Shown here: one piece after another, positions 21,453 to 32,704 of the stretch
Layout of the letters: each line of letters opens with the position of its first letter
Position numbering within the stretch: the stretch's first letter is position 1
Assembly (NCBI RefSeq): GCF_004359215.1
Contig: NC_090613.1
Coordinates: forward strand, 5,696,700 to 5,760,699
Direction of reading: 5' to 3'
Origin: Bremia lactucae
Taxonomy: Eukaryota; Oomycota; Peronosporomycetes; Peronosporales; Peronosporaceae
Length of the DNA stretch: 64,000 nucleotides
The notes under the pieces: model-generated
What the model saw: the letters and a program-made list of their open reading frames with translations, nothing else
Databases searched by the model: none
Told to the model about the DNA's origin: nothing
Translations under genes and position numbers: made by a program

Positions 21453-21918
21453 TTCCGATAACGTTGTAAACATTGTCGACTGCTGCGGGTCCATTTTAAG
21501 AAAGTGATCGGAAGAACGTAGGGTAGTTATGTTTTGAATATTTTATATAGTTATTTAAATTGAATTTTATTGCCAGGTCGTTATTAAAATTAAGAAAGAA
21601 TGCCAGTTGGTATACAATTTAACTAAGTAAAATTTTAGGGAAGTATGATCCTTTGGCTGATGTATATTTGGTAAGGCTGTAAAGATCGAGTGCGGCAACC
21701 GATTCTAGTTTACATTTGGATAAAGGTCTACGTGGCTCGGAGCCTACCGCCATAATAGCCATAGAAGGATATCAATATTAAAAATAATGACGACAAGAAA
21801 CAGTTTCTTATTGCTCTACATTGTTTAGTAAGTATACTTAGTTACGACGTAGAGCTAGCTAAGTAAAATAAACAGGTGTTCCTTGTGCTGCACACTATCT
21901 CCGTTCCAGCGCGAGATT
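21453..21918. repeat. 461-bp direct repeat X, right copy
   Basis: Same direction as 15088-15549. It opens with the counterpart of the TMEM41-like start (GGCGCCATTCCGATAACG, in which the ATG has become TTA on the minus strand) and ends CAGCGCGAGATT. One insertion of about 18 bp near 21735 separates the copies. The next 160 bases (21919-22079) are unrecognised. Confidence 0.75.
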
Positions 21919-22079
21919 CATTTGCGACGTTTGAGGTAATTCCCCCCGATTAAAATACACTTATTATGAGTACTGCGTAAGATGCATGGTAAGTTGTTCC
22001 TGAGCGAATCCGTCACATGTTTACGCAGGGCATCCCAGTGAAAAGCGCTCAGTTAGAGGCATGTCGATGAGAATGCTCT

Positions 22080-22666
22080 TGATTAAAGCCTACACTAAGA
22101 TCAACGTGCCGGCTCAGGCTGATTTACTGATGCCTGAATTGAATCCTATCATCGGTTTAATTAAATTCGTCGGATAGGAAGATCAATGAAAATCTTCGCA
22201 TCTGGTTCGCGAGGCGAAAATGACCAAATCGACCACCCTTACAATGAAGCTTCAATTTTAGCCCACGCAATCTTCATTTTAGAGGTCGAGCAAAATCTCG
22301 AGCATACACTCGCTGCAGCATATTTTTATAGCGGAACATCGTAGGAAGATGCAGGTATCATGTAGGCCTTCGCTGTCTACTGATAGTCGTTCACACTATC
22401 GCTACATTTAGGTAAGCGTCAGCTGTTGGCGTATGCATAAAAATTTACGCTCGCTCATACCAAGCTTGCTCCTGATCTGGTAATCGACAATATCAAAGCC
22501 GAGTCTAAGAATGTGCCCGGCTTGGTCCCGCTATTTCGAGTACAGCTAATTATACATGCGGAGGCTGCCTATTTGGCGTTGCTAAAAGAGAACGCGCACC
22601 GAAAGGCCTTATGCCATTAGTATATTGGCCGCCTATGTCATAACAATTTAAAAAACGTGCCTAGAG
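22080..22666 (+). repeat. Repeat R, first part, upstream of copy B
   Basis: Plus-strand counterpart of 7120-7690: TTTACTGATGCCTGAATTGA, CTCATACCAAGCTTGCTCC and the TTGGTCCCGC stretch. The frame kept open in the other copy is broken here by several stops. R continues at 23197 beyond the solo LTR. Confidence 0.65.
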
Positions 22667-23196
22667 TGTAACGGGCTAAAGTTGCCCGAATGTAACACAG
22701 TTCCCGTTAAGTACACTTGGTGTACTTAAGGGGATGGTCAATTACTAAATTATAGTAACTAGACCCAGCACTCGGGTGTGGTGCACATTTGTGACCAACC
22801 CTTGTGTATGTGATGCACATCGGTGCATTCACATTACGAGGGATGACGCCTAGCGTCATCCGTTACGCGAGGTATCTAGAAAGATACGCTCGCAATACAT
22901 ATTGTTATCTATAGAGATGACATTTCGATTGGTAAAAATAGGTACTTGTATTTAATATGATTAAAAATATAAACCAGTCTGAAAACTACATCCTGCTTGG
23001 TAAGTGCGCACGAGGAGCCGGATTACCGCTCCCGTGACGACAGTTAACCGGAGTACTTAGTGCGTTGGGTGAGGTCGCTTGCGCGCCCACACAACTACCT
23101 CACTGCGCGCAAGAGAAGCTGGTTAAACCGCTTCCTCGCTGTGCTAGGGTGTGTGTCTAAGTAGAGCGTGGCCGCATTACGACGTGCCCGCCTACA
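22667..23196 (+). repeat. Solo LTR, type L2, inserted in repeat R
   Basis: 530 bp beginning TGTAACGGGC and ending CGCCTACA. The flanks TAGAG (left) and TATAG (right) are an imperfect 5-bp target duplication. At the matching place in the R copy near copy A (7120-7130) the sequence runs straight through (CCTATAAAGCTC), giving the empty site. So this is a solo LTR left by recombination, not the 5' LTR of copy B. Confidence 0.8.
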
Positions 23197-23410
23197 TATA
23201 GAGCTCAGCAATGTGTCCAACAAATGGTGCTGGTCGAATGTAAGGCTCCGTATCGCTTGGAGGTCGAAACCTCAATACCGAACAAAATGGTGTTAATGTT
23301 AGACATAAGGAATACCAACAAATGTTGACGTTGCATTTCATGCGCAATCAGGGACGCGGTTGTGCCTGTCTACGCGCGCTCGCCCAAATGGACGTGTTTT
23401 TGACTGCCTC
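23197..23410 (+). repeat. Repeat R, second part
   Basis: Continues R with GAGCTCAGCAATGTGTCCAA, GGAGGTCGAAACCTCAATAC and CGCTCGCCCAAATGGACG, and matches 6915-7118 inverted. It ends where the L3 LTR of copy B starts. Confidence 0.65.
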
Positions 23411-23872
23411 TGTAATGAGGCACACATTGGTTGGAAAGCCGTTGTTGTGGTACATTTACTATGTGGGTAAAATACCCTTTATTTTACTTTAAAATAGTTG
23501 ATTATCAAAATCCCATTGTATTATGGGTAACAAATGTGGTCGCCGCCAGATCTTTATCTGGCGACCAAAATTTATCTTAAAATTAGGTACGGTAAGGTCT
23601 AAAGATTTAATTAATTAAAAAAGTTGAGTTCCCCTTTTGTTCTTAAAGCGTCTAGTGTCTTTTTAAGGCTTGCGCATTGATCTGTGACAGATAGAAGCCT
23701 TTCTGAGATACATTGGTTCTACGAACCCCTGAACCCTTGAACTAGGATTCATTAAGCTCTAATAGCTTGTACGAATTCCTAAGTTGTTAAACCCAATAGT
23801 TCTATTGAACGAAGAGGCTCTCTGAGGCTAAAATTCTTTCTCTGACTTAAGGGACGAGGTAGCTCCGCTACA
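23411..23872 (+). repeat. 5' LTR of family 1 (L3), copy B
   Basis: 462 bp, TGTAATGAGG...GCTCCGCTACA. It is followed at 23873 by CTCGGTAGCACTCGTAG, the counterpart of the primer-binding site seen after the LTR of copy D. It contains the hairpin at about 23538-23566, here with one imperfect arm. Confidence 0.78.
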
Positions 23873-23932
23873 CTCGGTAGCACTCGTAGTCAATCTACGC
23901 CTGAGTCTTTACAAAACTAATCCATCACGAAA

Positions 23933-24860
23933 ATGGAAGAGGTTCCAGAGTTGTCAGAAGCGCAACGCGCCGCTTATGACAAGCCTAAAACCTTATTCGA
24001 GCTTGAACGCGTGGAATTTATTATTTCCCAGGAACCAGAGGTCCTAAATGCAAGGCTTGAAGCCTTCATGCGGAACGAAACCTCCCTGGTCGGTCAGGTA
24101 GGACCACTTTGCGGCTTCTATGCCAACTCGGTATATCTCTGTACCTGACTCAGAGCCGAGGGCTCGCCCTCTAAATGTAAATGTGAAGACATTTGAGGGA
24201 AAAGAGGGAGAAAATCTCCCTTTTTGGATTGAGCAGATGGAAATGTCCATTGATTCCGCCTTGTTCTTAACAGAACGGCAAAAGGTGGCTATGGTTATTT
24301 CCAAACTTGGAGGTAGAGCGGGCACTATCGTGCAGCACGTCCATAAATGACGCTTTTCCCTCATGGGATTCGCTGAAACAGCAAATGACCAGCATGTTTG
24401 CACCGCCTGATCAGGCTTTTCGCATGCGAGCACGGCTCCTAGCGACTCGACAGGGTAAAAGAACCCTAGGAGACTTTGTCCAGGAGTTGAGATTTCTCAT
24501 TGCATCTACGCATCAAGACCCGGTGCAAGAAGCAATTGTAGGAACCATCTTTATGGGGGGTCTCAATGAAGGCGCGTTGCCCGGACGGAATTAATCCGAT
24601 CTCATCCTGCTACTTATGAAGAGGCAGTTGCCATAGCGCTACGCACCGAGTTCGACTTTAAGTCTGCTCGCGTTAGCACGCCTATTTACCAAACAAGCTC
24701 TTCGAGCACATGGGTACCATCTAATAGACCGGAACCCATGGATCTAAGCCTTGTTGAGGAAGGAGAAGAGGCACTTCAAGCTGTGGAACAGCATGAAATC
24801 ATTAGATGTTTTATGTGCGGAAGCAAGAAAAATTTACGTCTGGCCTGTCCCCAACTAAAT
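23933..24860 (+). pseudogene. gag of copy B
   Basis: Starts MEEVPELSEAQRAAYD at 23933. Three shifted frames cover the rest: 24120-24350 ([20 protein letters not shown]), 24307-24594 (QQMTSMFAPPDQAFRMRARL) and to 24860, with a zinc knuckle in which the His reads Asn (CFMCGSKKNLRLAC). It is the same protein as in copies A and C and is inactive through frame breaks. Confidence 0.82.
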
Positions 24861-25119
24861 ACTCGTTAAGCTCGAACGAGCACCAATTCCGACATATACC
24901 AGAAATCTGGTACGGTGCGAAAAACGTCGGTACCCAGTAACCGGGGAAGACCTAGGCTCTATTAAAACTCTCGGAGGTGAGAGTAGACATGACCTAACCC
25001 CAATTAGCTCTTTGCGTAATGGCACGGGACGTGAGTACAAGCCTGGCTTGTTAGTCGCTCAAGCGACTGTGAATGGACTTTGATAAGCCATGGTCAGTTT
25101 TAATTTGCTCAGGAGCGTC

Positions 25120-25395
25120 TTGCAATTATGCTCGACGTCTTTGATTGTAAGAAGTCAACAATACGTTTAGGACTTAAAGCGCATGAAAGTAATTCAATCA
25201 CTGTTCGCGTAGCGACTGGGGCTCGTGTCACTCTTCCTAGAGTTCCTTTGAACTTACGCATAAAGTTTCTTGGCTTTGACAGTATGCAACGTGGTCTCGT
25301 CCTTGATTGGATTCGAGATATGATCTCATCCTTGGTATGGCCTGGCTTGAACGCCAAGAGCCATGGATCGATTGAAGGTCTAAAACCTTAAGCGT
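25120..25395 (+). pseudogene. Protease remnant of copy B
   Basis: Open frame 25128-25391 with the family 1 protease core (AHESNSITVRVATGARVTLP) and flap/end region. The catalytic Asp segment upstream (about 25060) is not readable. From 25396 to 26279 lies degenerate pol linker with no recognised domain, shared with copies A (about 4450-5200) and F (41230-41930). Confidence 0.6.
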
Positions 25396-26279
25396 CACAC
25401 GCAATGTTCCTAGCAAAGTTTCGAAGAGTAATGAGCCCACCTTTGCTAGGCAACAAGAAACGCTATTGGTGCGAATGACTGACTAAATCTGTCAGTGGGT
25501 TAGACATTGGAATGTCTAAGTTAATAAACCCAATGTTGAAAACATTAAGTTTGAGCCCGCAACAGAATTAAGTGGAACGGCACGTATTCCGTCGAGTGAC
25601 ACTCGTTGTAAAAACGCCTCAATGAATGCTGAAAGCTGTTGGCCTTAGACCGAGTCATCAAGGGTGTAATATCCCTGAGAAACGTGGAGTGGCAAGTCTA
25701 AGTCCACCGAGTTTGTTCGGCCGAGGTGGCACCATACTGAGTGTCAGCAGTGACACTATTGGCGGTTCGCTAGGGCATTTCGTGTCAAACTCTTCTAATG
25801 CACGTGAAGTGACATGTGGACAAGGAAGCTGAGTTTTCTAACTCCTTGTCGGATGTCGAAGTAGACACCAGCTCTGGTATAGATCTTATACAGGCTGAAA
25901 ATTTGAAGACGTGAATGTGCCGGCCTCTAAGAGGCGTATTGTCTCTACTCCAAGGCAGGCGAGATGCAAAGTATCTATACCCTCACAAAGTGATACGAGT
26001 AAGGAATAGAATATGCTTGTAAATGGTGTAACCGGTAAAATCGAGGGCGAATTGAGCCTTGCGGCAATCCCTTCGTAACATGCTCTTCTGGAGAAAGACA
26101 AAATGTCTAGTGATGAGTGCGGTCGAGCCTTAAAGGCTGGCGGCTTCTTGAGACGGTGGTCAGTCGACCAACGATTAAGTTAAACTCATCGTCACTTCTG
26201 GACGAAGTTGTCCTGGATGACACAGAAGCTGCACTTAGTGCGCGGAGTGGATCATCAATCCTTAAAGATCCGCAGATCC

Positions 26280-26985
26280 ATTTTATTCCTTGATTAAGAA
26301 TTTTAAGATGTGATCTGTCAAATATACCATCTGTTTACCCCCGGATAGAGGTGTCCGTCATGAAATTGACTTAATCCCTGGAAACAAATACTCTGTCACA
26401 CGACAGTGGCCTTTACCAAGGAAACAGTGTGACAACATTGACAATTTTTCCGAGCTAGGCACGAGGCTGGAATGGTACGACAAAGCAAATCTCCCCGTTC
26501 GACACCGACATTTTGAGTCAGAAAGCCAAATGGCAAATGGCACATTGTACTGCTTATAATAAGCTTTTCTTATGCTGTCACTATACCTGCACAAACCCCC
26601 ATTCCTAGAAAGGATGTTCTCCAGAACATTGTGGTGGGATGTACAATGTACAGTGCACTTGACGTAGTCGATGGTTATTACCAACTGCTCATGCGAGCTA
26701 GCGATATTTCGCTTACAGCGCAACTCAGGCAGTATGCCATGGGAGTGGTTGGTTATGCAACAAGGGATTTCCAACGCCCCGGCGACATTTAATCGTCTAG
26801 TGACGCAACTGTTCCGCCCTCATTGAGGTTATGCACAGACTTATTTTGATGAATTTTTTGTCCATAGTCGTGCGGGGCAGGGTCGGTAGGATGTGAAAAA
26901 TTATATAGACCATTTCGAGTAGTGCTCGAGTGTATGCGCACAGATAAATTGTATGCTAATGCATCTAAATGCATTTTTGGTCACA
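26280..26985 (+). pseudogene. Reverse transcriptase fragment of copy B
   Basis: Plus-strand RT in broken frames: PPDRGVRHEIDL near 26340, LDVVDGYYQLLMRASD near 26660, and the region of the YFDD motif near 26840 changed to YFDE. It ends abruptly at NASKCIFG (26975), where sequence from copy C in the opposite orientation follows. Confidence 0.78.
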
Positions 26986-27430
26986 CGGCCAGGACGTCGG
27001 AGGAGCTCGCTGCTCGCGATATTCTTCATGAGCAATACCTTACGCCAAAGGAAATGACGCGAAGAATCTAACGCATTTGCGTGATCAGGCCCGTGGGGCT
27101 TCGGTGACTTCAATGAGGGAAATTCCGATCGTTTGTTTCGAAACGAATTAAAAGTCAAAACGAAAACGAGGTCTCATTTGAGAACTGCGTCCATCAGGCC
27201 CGCCGCCTCCGCAGTATTTGGAATAATAGAGTCTTGGACGTGGCTGATAATCGTTTGGAACGGAAGCTTCGCTTTGATTACGCCAAGCTTAAGACCAAAG
27301 GCCTGTTACGTCCGGCATTTAAGCCACAAAACGAGGAAAGGCCTAGCCGATATTTCAGTGCTTCGATTGACCGTATAACCATGGATAAAGCCGCACTGAG
27401 GCTATAGATCCACCTAATCCCACTTCTAGT
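26986..27430 (+). pseudogene. Convergent antisense ORF at the 3' end of family 1 (copy C)
   Basis: A plus-strand series (EELAARD near 27000, TSMREIPIV near 27110, QARRLRSIWNNR near 27200, ERKLRFDYAKLK near 27270, RPSRYFSAS near 27340) that matches the 51-682 protein of copy A. Stops interrupt it. It runs against the minus-strand pol and ends next to the chromodomain. Conserved amino-acid words across copies support a genuine protein of unknown role. Confidence 0.5.
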
Positions 27431-27454
27431 GGTGAAAAGCGTCTTTGACGCAAG

Positions 27455-27742
27455 TTGACTCTGAGCTTGGCGATCGAAAACGTCAACGGCGTACGGGCAA
27501 TCTTGCTGAAGAGGTACCTCAAACTCCCAAGAGCTTTCAAAAGAGGGGTACCCCTGCCACTTCACCAGATACTGGTATTGGCCCTTACGACGACGTCGCT
27601 TTAAAAGTTTCTCCACGTGAAACTGAAGGTACCCTCGCGCATTAAGCATCGCGGGAGGGGGCCGAAATCTGGATGGAAGCATTTGATGCTCAAGAGCACG
27701 AAGTGCAACTTCTTCGTGAGAGCCTTGCTCGGGTGAGGGCAC
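27455..27742 (-). pseudogene. Chromodomain of copy C
   Basis: The minus-strand frame from 27742 gives a short linker, then the full chromodomain: FHVEKLLKRR, GQYQYLVKWQGYP and SSWEFEVPL. The aromatic-cage positions and the KW-GYP and SWE signatures are all visible. It is the best chromodomain among the family 1 copies. Confidence 0.85.
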
Positions 27743-27794
27743 TTTTGAGGCGGTTCAAAACCTTCTTTCGATGCTAGAACATCAGCAACCTCGT

Positions 27795-28993
27795 TTAGAG
27801 GGCCATTTGGACATCCTGGTGAGGATGCAGAAATCTGCGGCTTAACCGCCTGTCTCGGCGCAACCGCGTTAAGTCCATGTGGGAAGGATCCCGATATGGC
27901 TTAAGCAAGCCGACGTAGAACACTGGGTGTGTACGCAGCTTGCTAGGAAGGTTAAGCGTGTAAGCTAGGGTCTTCTTGGCCATGACCGTAAATGGTCCAA
28001 TAATGCGGGCGCATTTGGTCTTGAAGACCGCGGAGACCAATTTGGTAGGTAAATTTTTAGCGTTTCTGTGAAACTCGGTCTCCGACCATATACGAATTAA
28101 TATACCTTCTGCCTTTGGCATTTGCTTGTTCTTTTTGTTTGTCTTGGCTATCAGCCATCGTATCCCTTACATGTCTTGAGACACTAAATTGCATCGCGAG
28201 AAGCTCGCTTACTTGTTTCCGAACGGTAACAGGGCTGATATCAGCAAGCCTGTCGGCGAATTCTCCCCCATCAAGCCCTGAACCACGCAGTGGTATCGTT
28301 AATGAAACGCGTGGGTGGTGAGACCGTTGACATAGAACCGAGTATAGCCTGTAGAGGCATGTACAGCGTTATTCAACGCAATCTCCACACTGGGAGCATT
28401 GGGCTCCTGCGCTTGCTATCTGAGCACACACACTGCGTAAAACGTCTTCAATGACGCGATTGACACGTTCAATTTGACCATCGACCCGCGGATGGTCCAC
28501 AGTGGACATATCCAATCTGGTGCCAAGCACTCGGATATTGATTTCCAGAATTTACTCGTGAAACGGGAGTCCCAATCAGAGACAGTTGCCACTGGCAAAT
28601 CGTGTTGTCAAAACACGCGATCAAGAAACAGTCTTGCTGTACCTTCACCATCAATGGAATCCGGGACGGCCGCTAAGAGAACCATTTTGCTTAATCGGTC
28701 AACAAAGACCACTATGCCTGAGTTACCGGCTGAATCGTATGGTAGACCGAAAACAAAATCCATACCAATGAACTTACAAAAACCTACGGGTTCGGGATGG
28801 CTCGCCAGTGGCGCAGCAGCATGCGCCGAGGGTTAAACCCGTTGGCAAGTTTCGCATGTGCAAACGTATGCGCTGACCCATTGATAAAATTGGGCCACCA
28901 ATAAATCTGGCTTACAGAGCCGTAGGTCTTTTTCCTACCGAGATGACCACCAAGGACAGTATCGTGTGCCTTATATAGGAATGAATACTTCAA
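27795..28993 (-). pseudogene. Integrase of copy C
   Basis: The minus-strand frame 28993-28784 holds the zinc region (HDTVLGGHLGRKKTYGSVS). 28654-28416 holds the core with SDWDSRFTSKFWK, where the usual SDRD reads SDWD. 28121-27795 holds the C-terminal part (NLPTKLVSAVFKTKCARIIG, HPVFYVGLLKPY). It is nearly identical to copy A and broken by stops. Confidence 0.85.
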
Positions 28994-30255
28994 ATCTCCA
29001 TCATGAGGAACAACGACACGCGAAGAGTCCGCAGTGTCTGTTCAATAAAGCAACAGGTCGTTTTTGATAGAAATCGATGTAACCTTGCACGTAAACGTGC
29101 TGGCAATTTAATACCTGAATCAAAGTTCCTTAGAGCTCGTACCAGAGCTAAACACTGTTCATCTTTGGCGTAAGCCGAACGGATTAATTCAGGAATAGGC
29201 GACATGATAGTCGTTAAATGAGAGAGCTCATAATCCGACCTGCGTGATAACGCATCGGCCAAAGTATTCTGCTTGTCAGGCTTATACGTCTCCTTGAAGT
29301 TGTATTCCGCGAAAAAGTATAGTTATCGGGCCATCCTCTGTGAGAGATGGGGCGACTTAGTCGCCGTGCGTAATGACGCGTGATCTGTATATATCACAAA
29401 CGGCTTAGAGCCGAGCAGATGCAATCTGAATTAGACGAGAGCATACTTCATAGCAAGTAACTCTTTGTCATGAACTGAATAAATCTTTTCCACAGTTTAA
29501 GCTGTCTAGACTTGAACGCGATAACACGCGATAACACGTTTACGCCCATCAACATCTGTTTGTAACAGAGCACTACCAATAAAAAAATCCGATGCGTCAC
29601 AGACGCCAATGAAAGGCCAATTATTTGGATTTGGCAGTGCCAGGATCGGGGCATGGTTAAGAATATCCTTAACTGATCGAAAAGCATTATGTTCGGTGCT
29701 AGTCTAGCACCATTCTGTATCCTTCCTAAGGAGATTAGATAATGGCCTAGCCATATCAGCGTAATTTTCGCTATATTTGTGGAAATAATTGGCGAGACCC
29801 AACCTCTCACGCAAATCCTTTTGGTTTTTAGGAACCGGCAATCTACTATGGTTTTAGCTTAGCGGGATCCGCTCTAAGTCCTCGCTATCCAATGAAGCAT
29901 CCTAAAAAAGGAAGTTTGTCTGCGCCAAAAAGGCATTTAGATGCATTGGCAAACAATTTATCTGTGCGCATTCACTCGAGCACTGCTCGCAAATGGTCTT
30001 AATGGTTTTCCATATCCGATCGACCCTGCTCCGCAGGACAATGGACAAAAATGTCATCGAAATAAGTCTGTGCAAAACCTCGATGAGGCCGAAACAGTTG
30101 CTTTACTAGACGACTAAATGTTGCCGGGCCGTTGGAAAGCCCTTGTGGTATAACCAACCACTCCCATAACATACCGCTTGGGGTGCTAACCGTTGTACGC
30201 GGGATATCGCTAGCTCACAAGAACAGTCAGAAATAACCATCGACTAAGTCCAGTG
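28990..30255 (-). pseudogene. RT (C-terminal half) and RNase H of copy C
   Basis: Minus strand. RT resumes at about 30250 (SALDLVDGY), with LWEWLVIPQGLSN near 30160 and YFDDIFVHC near 30060. The RNase H region follows from about 29680 and ends MADALSRRSDYELSH at 29262. Many stops are present. Confidence 0.8.
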
Positions 30256-30261
30256 CGCTGT

Positions 30262-31230
30262 AGGTCGGAGTTGGAGCTCTTTCGAGCTTCACGCCAATTT
30301 CGTAGGGGCAGGCCGGACGCAAATGTTTCATGCTCTCGCACATATAGAATCTACGGATGGTCTTATGCTGTTCCACAGCTTGAAGAGCCTCTTCTTTTTC
30401 CTAAACGAGGCTTAGATCCATGGGTTCCGCTCAATTAGATGGAAACCATGTGCTCGAAGAGCTTCGGTAAACAGGCGTGCTAACGCGAGCAGACTTTAAG
30501 TCGAACTCAGCACGTAGCGCTATGGCAACTGCCTCTTCCAAAGTAGCAGGATGAGATCGAAATAATTGCGTCCGGGCAACGCCCTCACCCCCCATAAAAA
30601 TTGTGACGACAATTGCTTCTTGCACTGGGTCTTGATGCATAGATGTAATGAGAGTTCTCAACTCCTGGACAAAGTCTCCTGGGGTTCGTTTACCCTATCG
30701 AGTCGCTAGGAGCCGTGCTCGCATGCGAAAAGCCGGATCAGGCGGTGCAAATATTCAAATCATCTGCTGTTTCAGCGAATCTCATGAGGGAAAAGCGTCA
30801 TTTATGAACGTACTGCACGATAATTCCCACTCCATAGCTTTACCTCCGAGTTTGGAAATGGCCATAGCCACCTTTTGCCGTTCTGTTAAGAACAAGGGCG
30901 GAATCAATGAACATTACCACCTGCTTTATCCAAAAAGGGAGTTTCCCCCTCTTTTCCCTCAAATGTCTTCACATTTACAGCTAGAGGGTAAGCAGCCCTC
31001 GGTTCTGAGTCAGGTACAGAGATGTATCGGGTTGGCATAGATGCCGCTAAGTGGTCCTGTACCTGACCGATCAGGAAGACTTCGTATCGCATGAAGGCTT
31101 GAAGCCTTGCATGCAGGACCTCTGGTCCCTAAGAGATAATAAATTCCACGTGTTCAAGCCCAAATAAAGTTTTGAGCTTGCCATAAGCGGCGCGTTGCGC
31201 TTCTGACAGTTCTGGAACCTCTTCCATTTT
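30262..31230 (-). pseudogene. gag of copy C
   Basis: Minus strand. MEEVPEL start near 31228, then 31092-30904 ([23 protein letters not shown]) and 30661-30431 (HQDPVQEAIVVTIFMGG, AIALRAEFDLKSARVSTP). The zinc knuckle near 30320 is decayed. It is fused at about 30262 straight to RT. Confidence 0.78.
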
Positions 31231-31287
31231 CGTGAGGGTTTAGTCTTGTAAAGACTCAGGCGTAGATTGACTACGAGTGCTATTAGC

Positions 31288-31764
31288 TGTAGTAGAGCTT
31301 CCTCGCTCCTGAAGTCAGAGGCAGACTTTTAGACTCAGAGAGTCACTAAGTTCTATTGATCTAATGGGTCTTACAATCCAGGGAGTCGTACAAGCTATTG
31401 AAGCTTCTGGAATCCCAGTTCAAGAGGTTCGTAGAACCAAGTGGTAACTAGTGCCCAAGAGGATATACCTTAGAAAAGCTTCTATCTCTTACAGATCAAT
31501 GCGCAAGCCTTAGGAAGGCACTAAACGCTATAAAATCAAAAGGGGAACTGCACTTCATTTAATTATTTAATTTAAAACCTTACCCTAGCTAATTTAAATT
31601 AGATTTCGGCCGCCAGATACATGTCTGGCGGCGACAACATTAGTTACCCATAACAAATGGGATTTTAAGTTTTTAACTATTCTAGATTAGAATAAAAGGG
31701 TATTTTACCCATTAAGAAAATGTACCACAATCAAGGTTCTCCAACCGATGTGTGCCCCATTACA
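31288..31764 (-). repeat. 5' LTR of family 1 (L3), copy C
   Basis: On the minus strand it runs from TGTAATGGGGCACAC (31764) to CTCTACTACA (31288), 477 bp. It includes the hairpin at 31609-31632. The next 125 bases (31765-31889) are unrecognised. Confidence 0.75.
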
Positions 31765-31889
31765 GTAAGCATAAGGTAAACCCTGGATAATTTTACTCGC
31801 CAAAAGGCACAGGTGTAATAGGACTGGTGTCGATACCAATTACCTGTAAAGCACAATAGATGAAACACGTCACCATTTGGGTACTTCTG

Positions 31890-32395
31890 GAGGTGGGTAC
31901 GTCTTATTGCAGCCACGCTCTACTTAATACACTTCTTAGCACAGCGAGGAAGCGGTTTGAACGTCGTCTCTCACGCGCAGTGAGGGTGTTGGTGAGCGCC
32001 TAAGCGACCCTCACTCAACGAACTAAGTGCCTTGGTTTAAGTGACGTCACAGAAGCGGTAATCCGGCTCCACGCGCGCATTTGAAAAAATTCAGACTGAT
32101 TTATATTTAATCAAATTAAATATAAAATCTATTATCTAATCAATAGATGCAACCTCTGTCGATAAACACCCCTACATTGGAGCGTATTATTTTGATTTTC
32201 TCGGGTTACGAATGACGCCAGCCGTCATCCCTTTGCAATGTGAATGCACCTATAGTAAACACATACACAAGAATGGGTCACCATGTAATCCACACTCGAG
32301 TGGCAGGACTAAGTACTTCACATGAAGCAATTGACCATCCTGTTAAGCACACCAAGTGTTCTTAACGGGTTTGATGCTAGGGACTGTTAGGTTGG
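31890..32395 (-). repeat. LTR fragment, type L2
   Basis: Minus-strand copy of L2: AGCGGTAATCCGGCTCCACG near 32055, TTATATTTAATCAAATTAA near 32105, the GGATGACGGCTGGCG-type block near 32215 and the first part of the LTR near 32340. Both ends are altered. It is followed by 300 bases (32396-32704) with no recognised gene or repeat. Confidence 0.65.
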
Positions 32396-32704
32396 TGGTC
32401 AAGAAGGCGAAGTGAGTGATGAAAAAGGAGCTCATGGTCTTTGTTTGCTAGGAAATACATCAGATCCTTCGCGGAGCCGTAATGTCCCTGCTCTTTTTCT
32501 TTATCTTCGTTTTCAGTCCGCCGACTGTATCGTGTTGTCCACTTGCACTCGAAAAGCGGGGTTCGTGACATCAACAATCGCACAGAACGGCAAGACTAAC
32601 ATTTCTTGAGTGGGAGAATTCCGTAAAATGGGAAAGAAGTTTCAAATGCTTACTAAAAAATTGTTTAGGTCAGATCGGTTTAAGGAAAGTGACATAAAGG
32701 TTAA

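Larger units (their letters stand above)
23411..26985 (+). mobile_element. Ty3/Gypsy family 1, copy B (3' truncated)
   Basis: A plus-strand element: 5' LTR 23411-23872, gag 23933-24860, protease about 25120-25390, degenerate linker, RT 26280-26985. It stops inside RT at the NASKCIFG position and abuts the antisense-ORF end of the oppositely oriented copy C. RNase H and integrase are missing. Confidence 0.8.
26986..31764 (-). mobile_element. Ty3/Gypsy family 1, copy C
   Basis: A minus-strand element: 5' LTR 31288-31764, gag about 30270-31230, a direct jump to RT (29816-30255), RNase H, integrase 27795-28993, chromodomain 27455-27620, and the convergent plus-strand ORF 26986-27430. Protease and the first half of RT are deleted at about 30262. 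Its 3' half is nearly identical to copy A, so the two are close relatives. Confidence 0.82.

Noticed and set aside
21190..21920. A single 731-bp LTR for family 4 (Y plus X)
   Set aside because: It would end TG...CA nicely, but the 5' LTR loses homology exactly at the Y/X border; kept only as an alternative.
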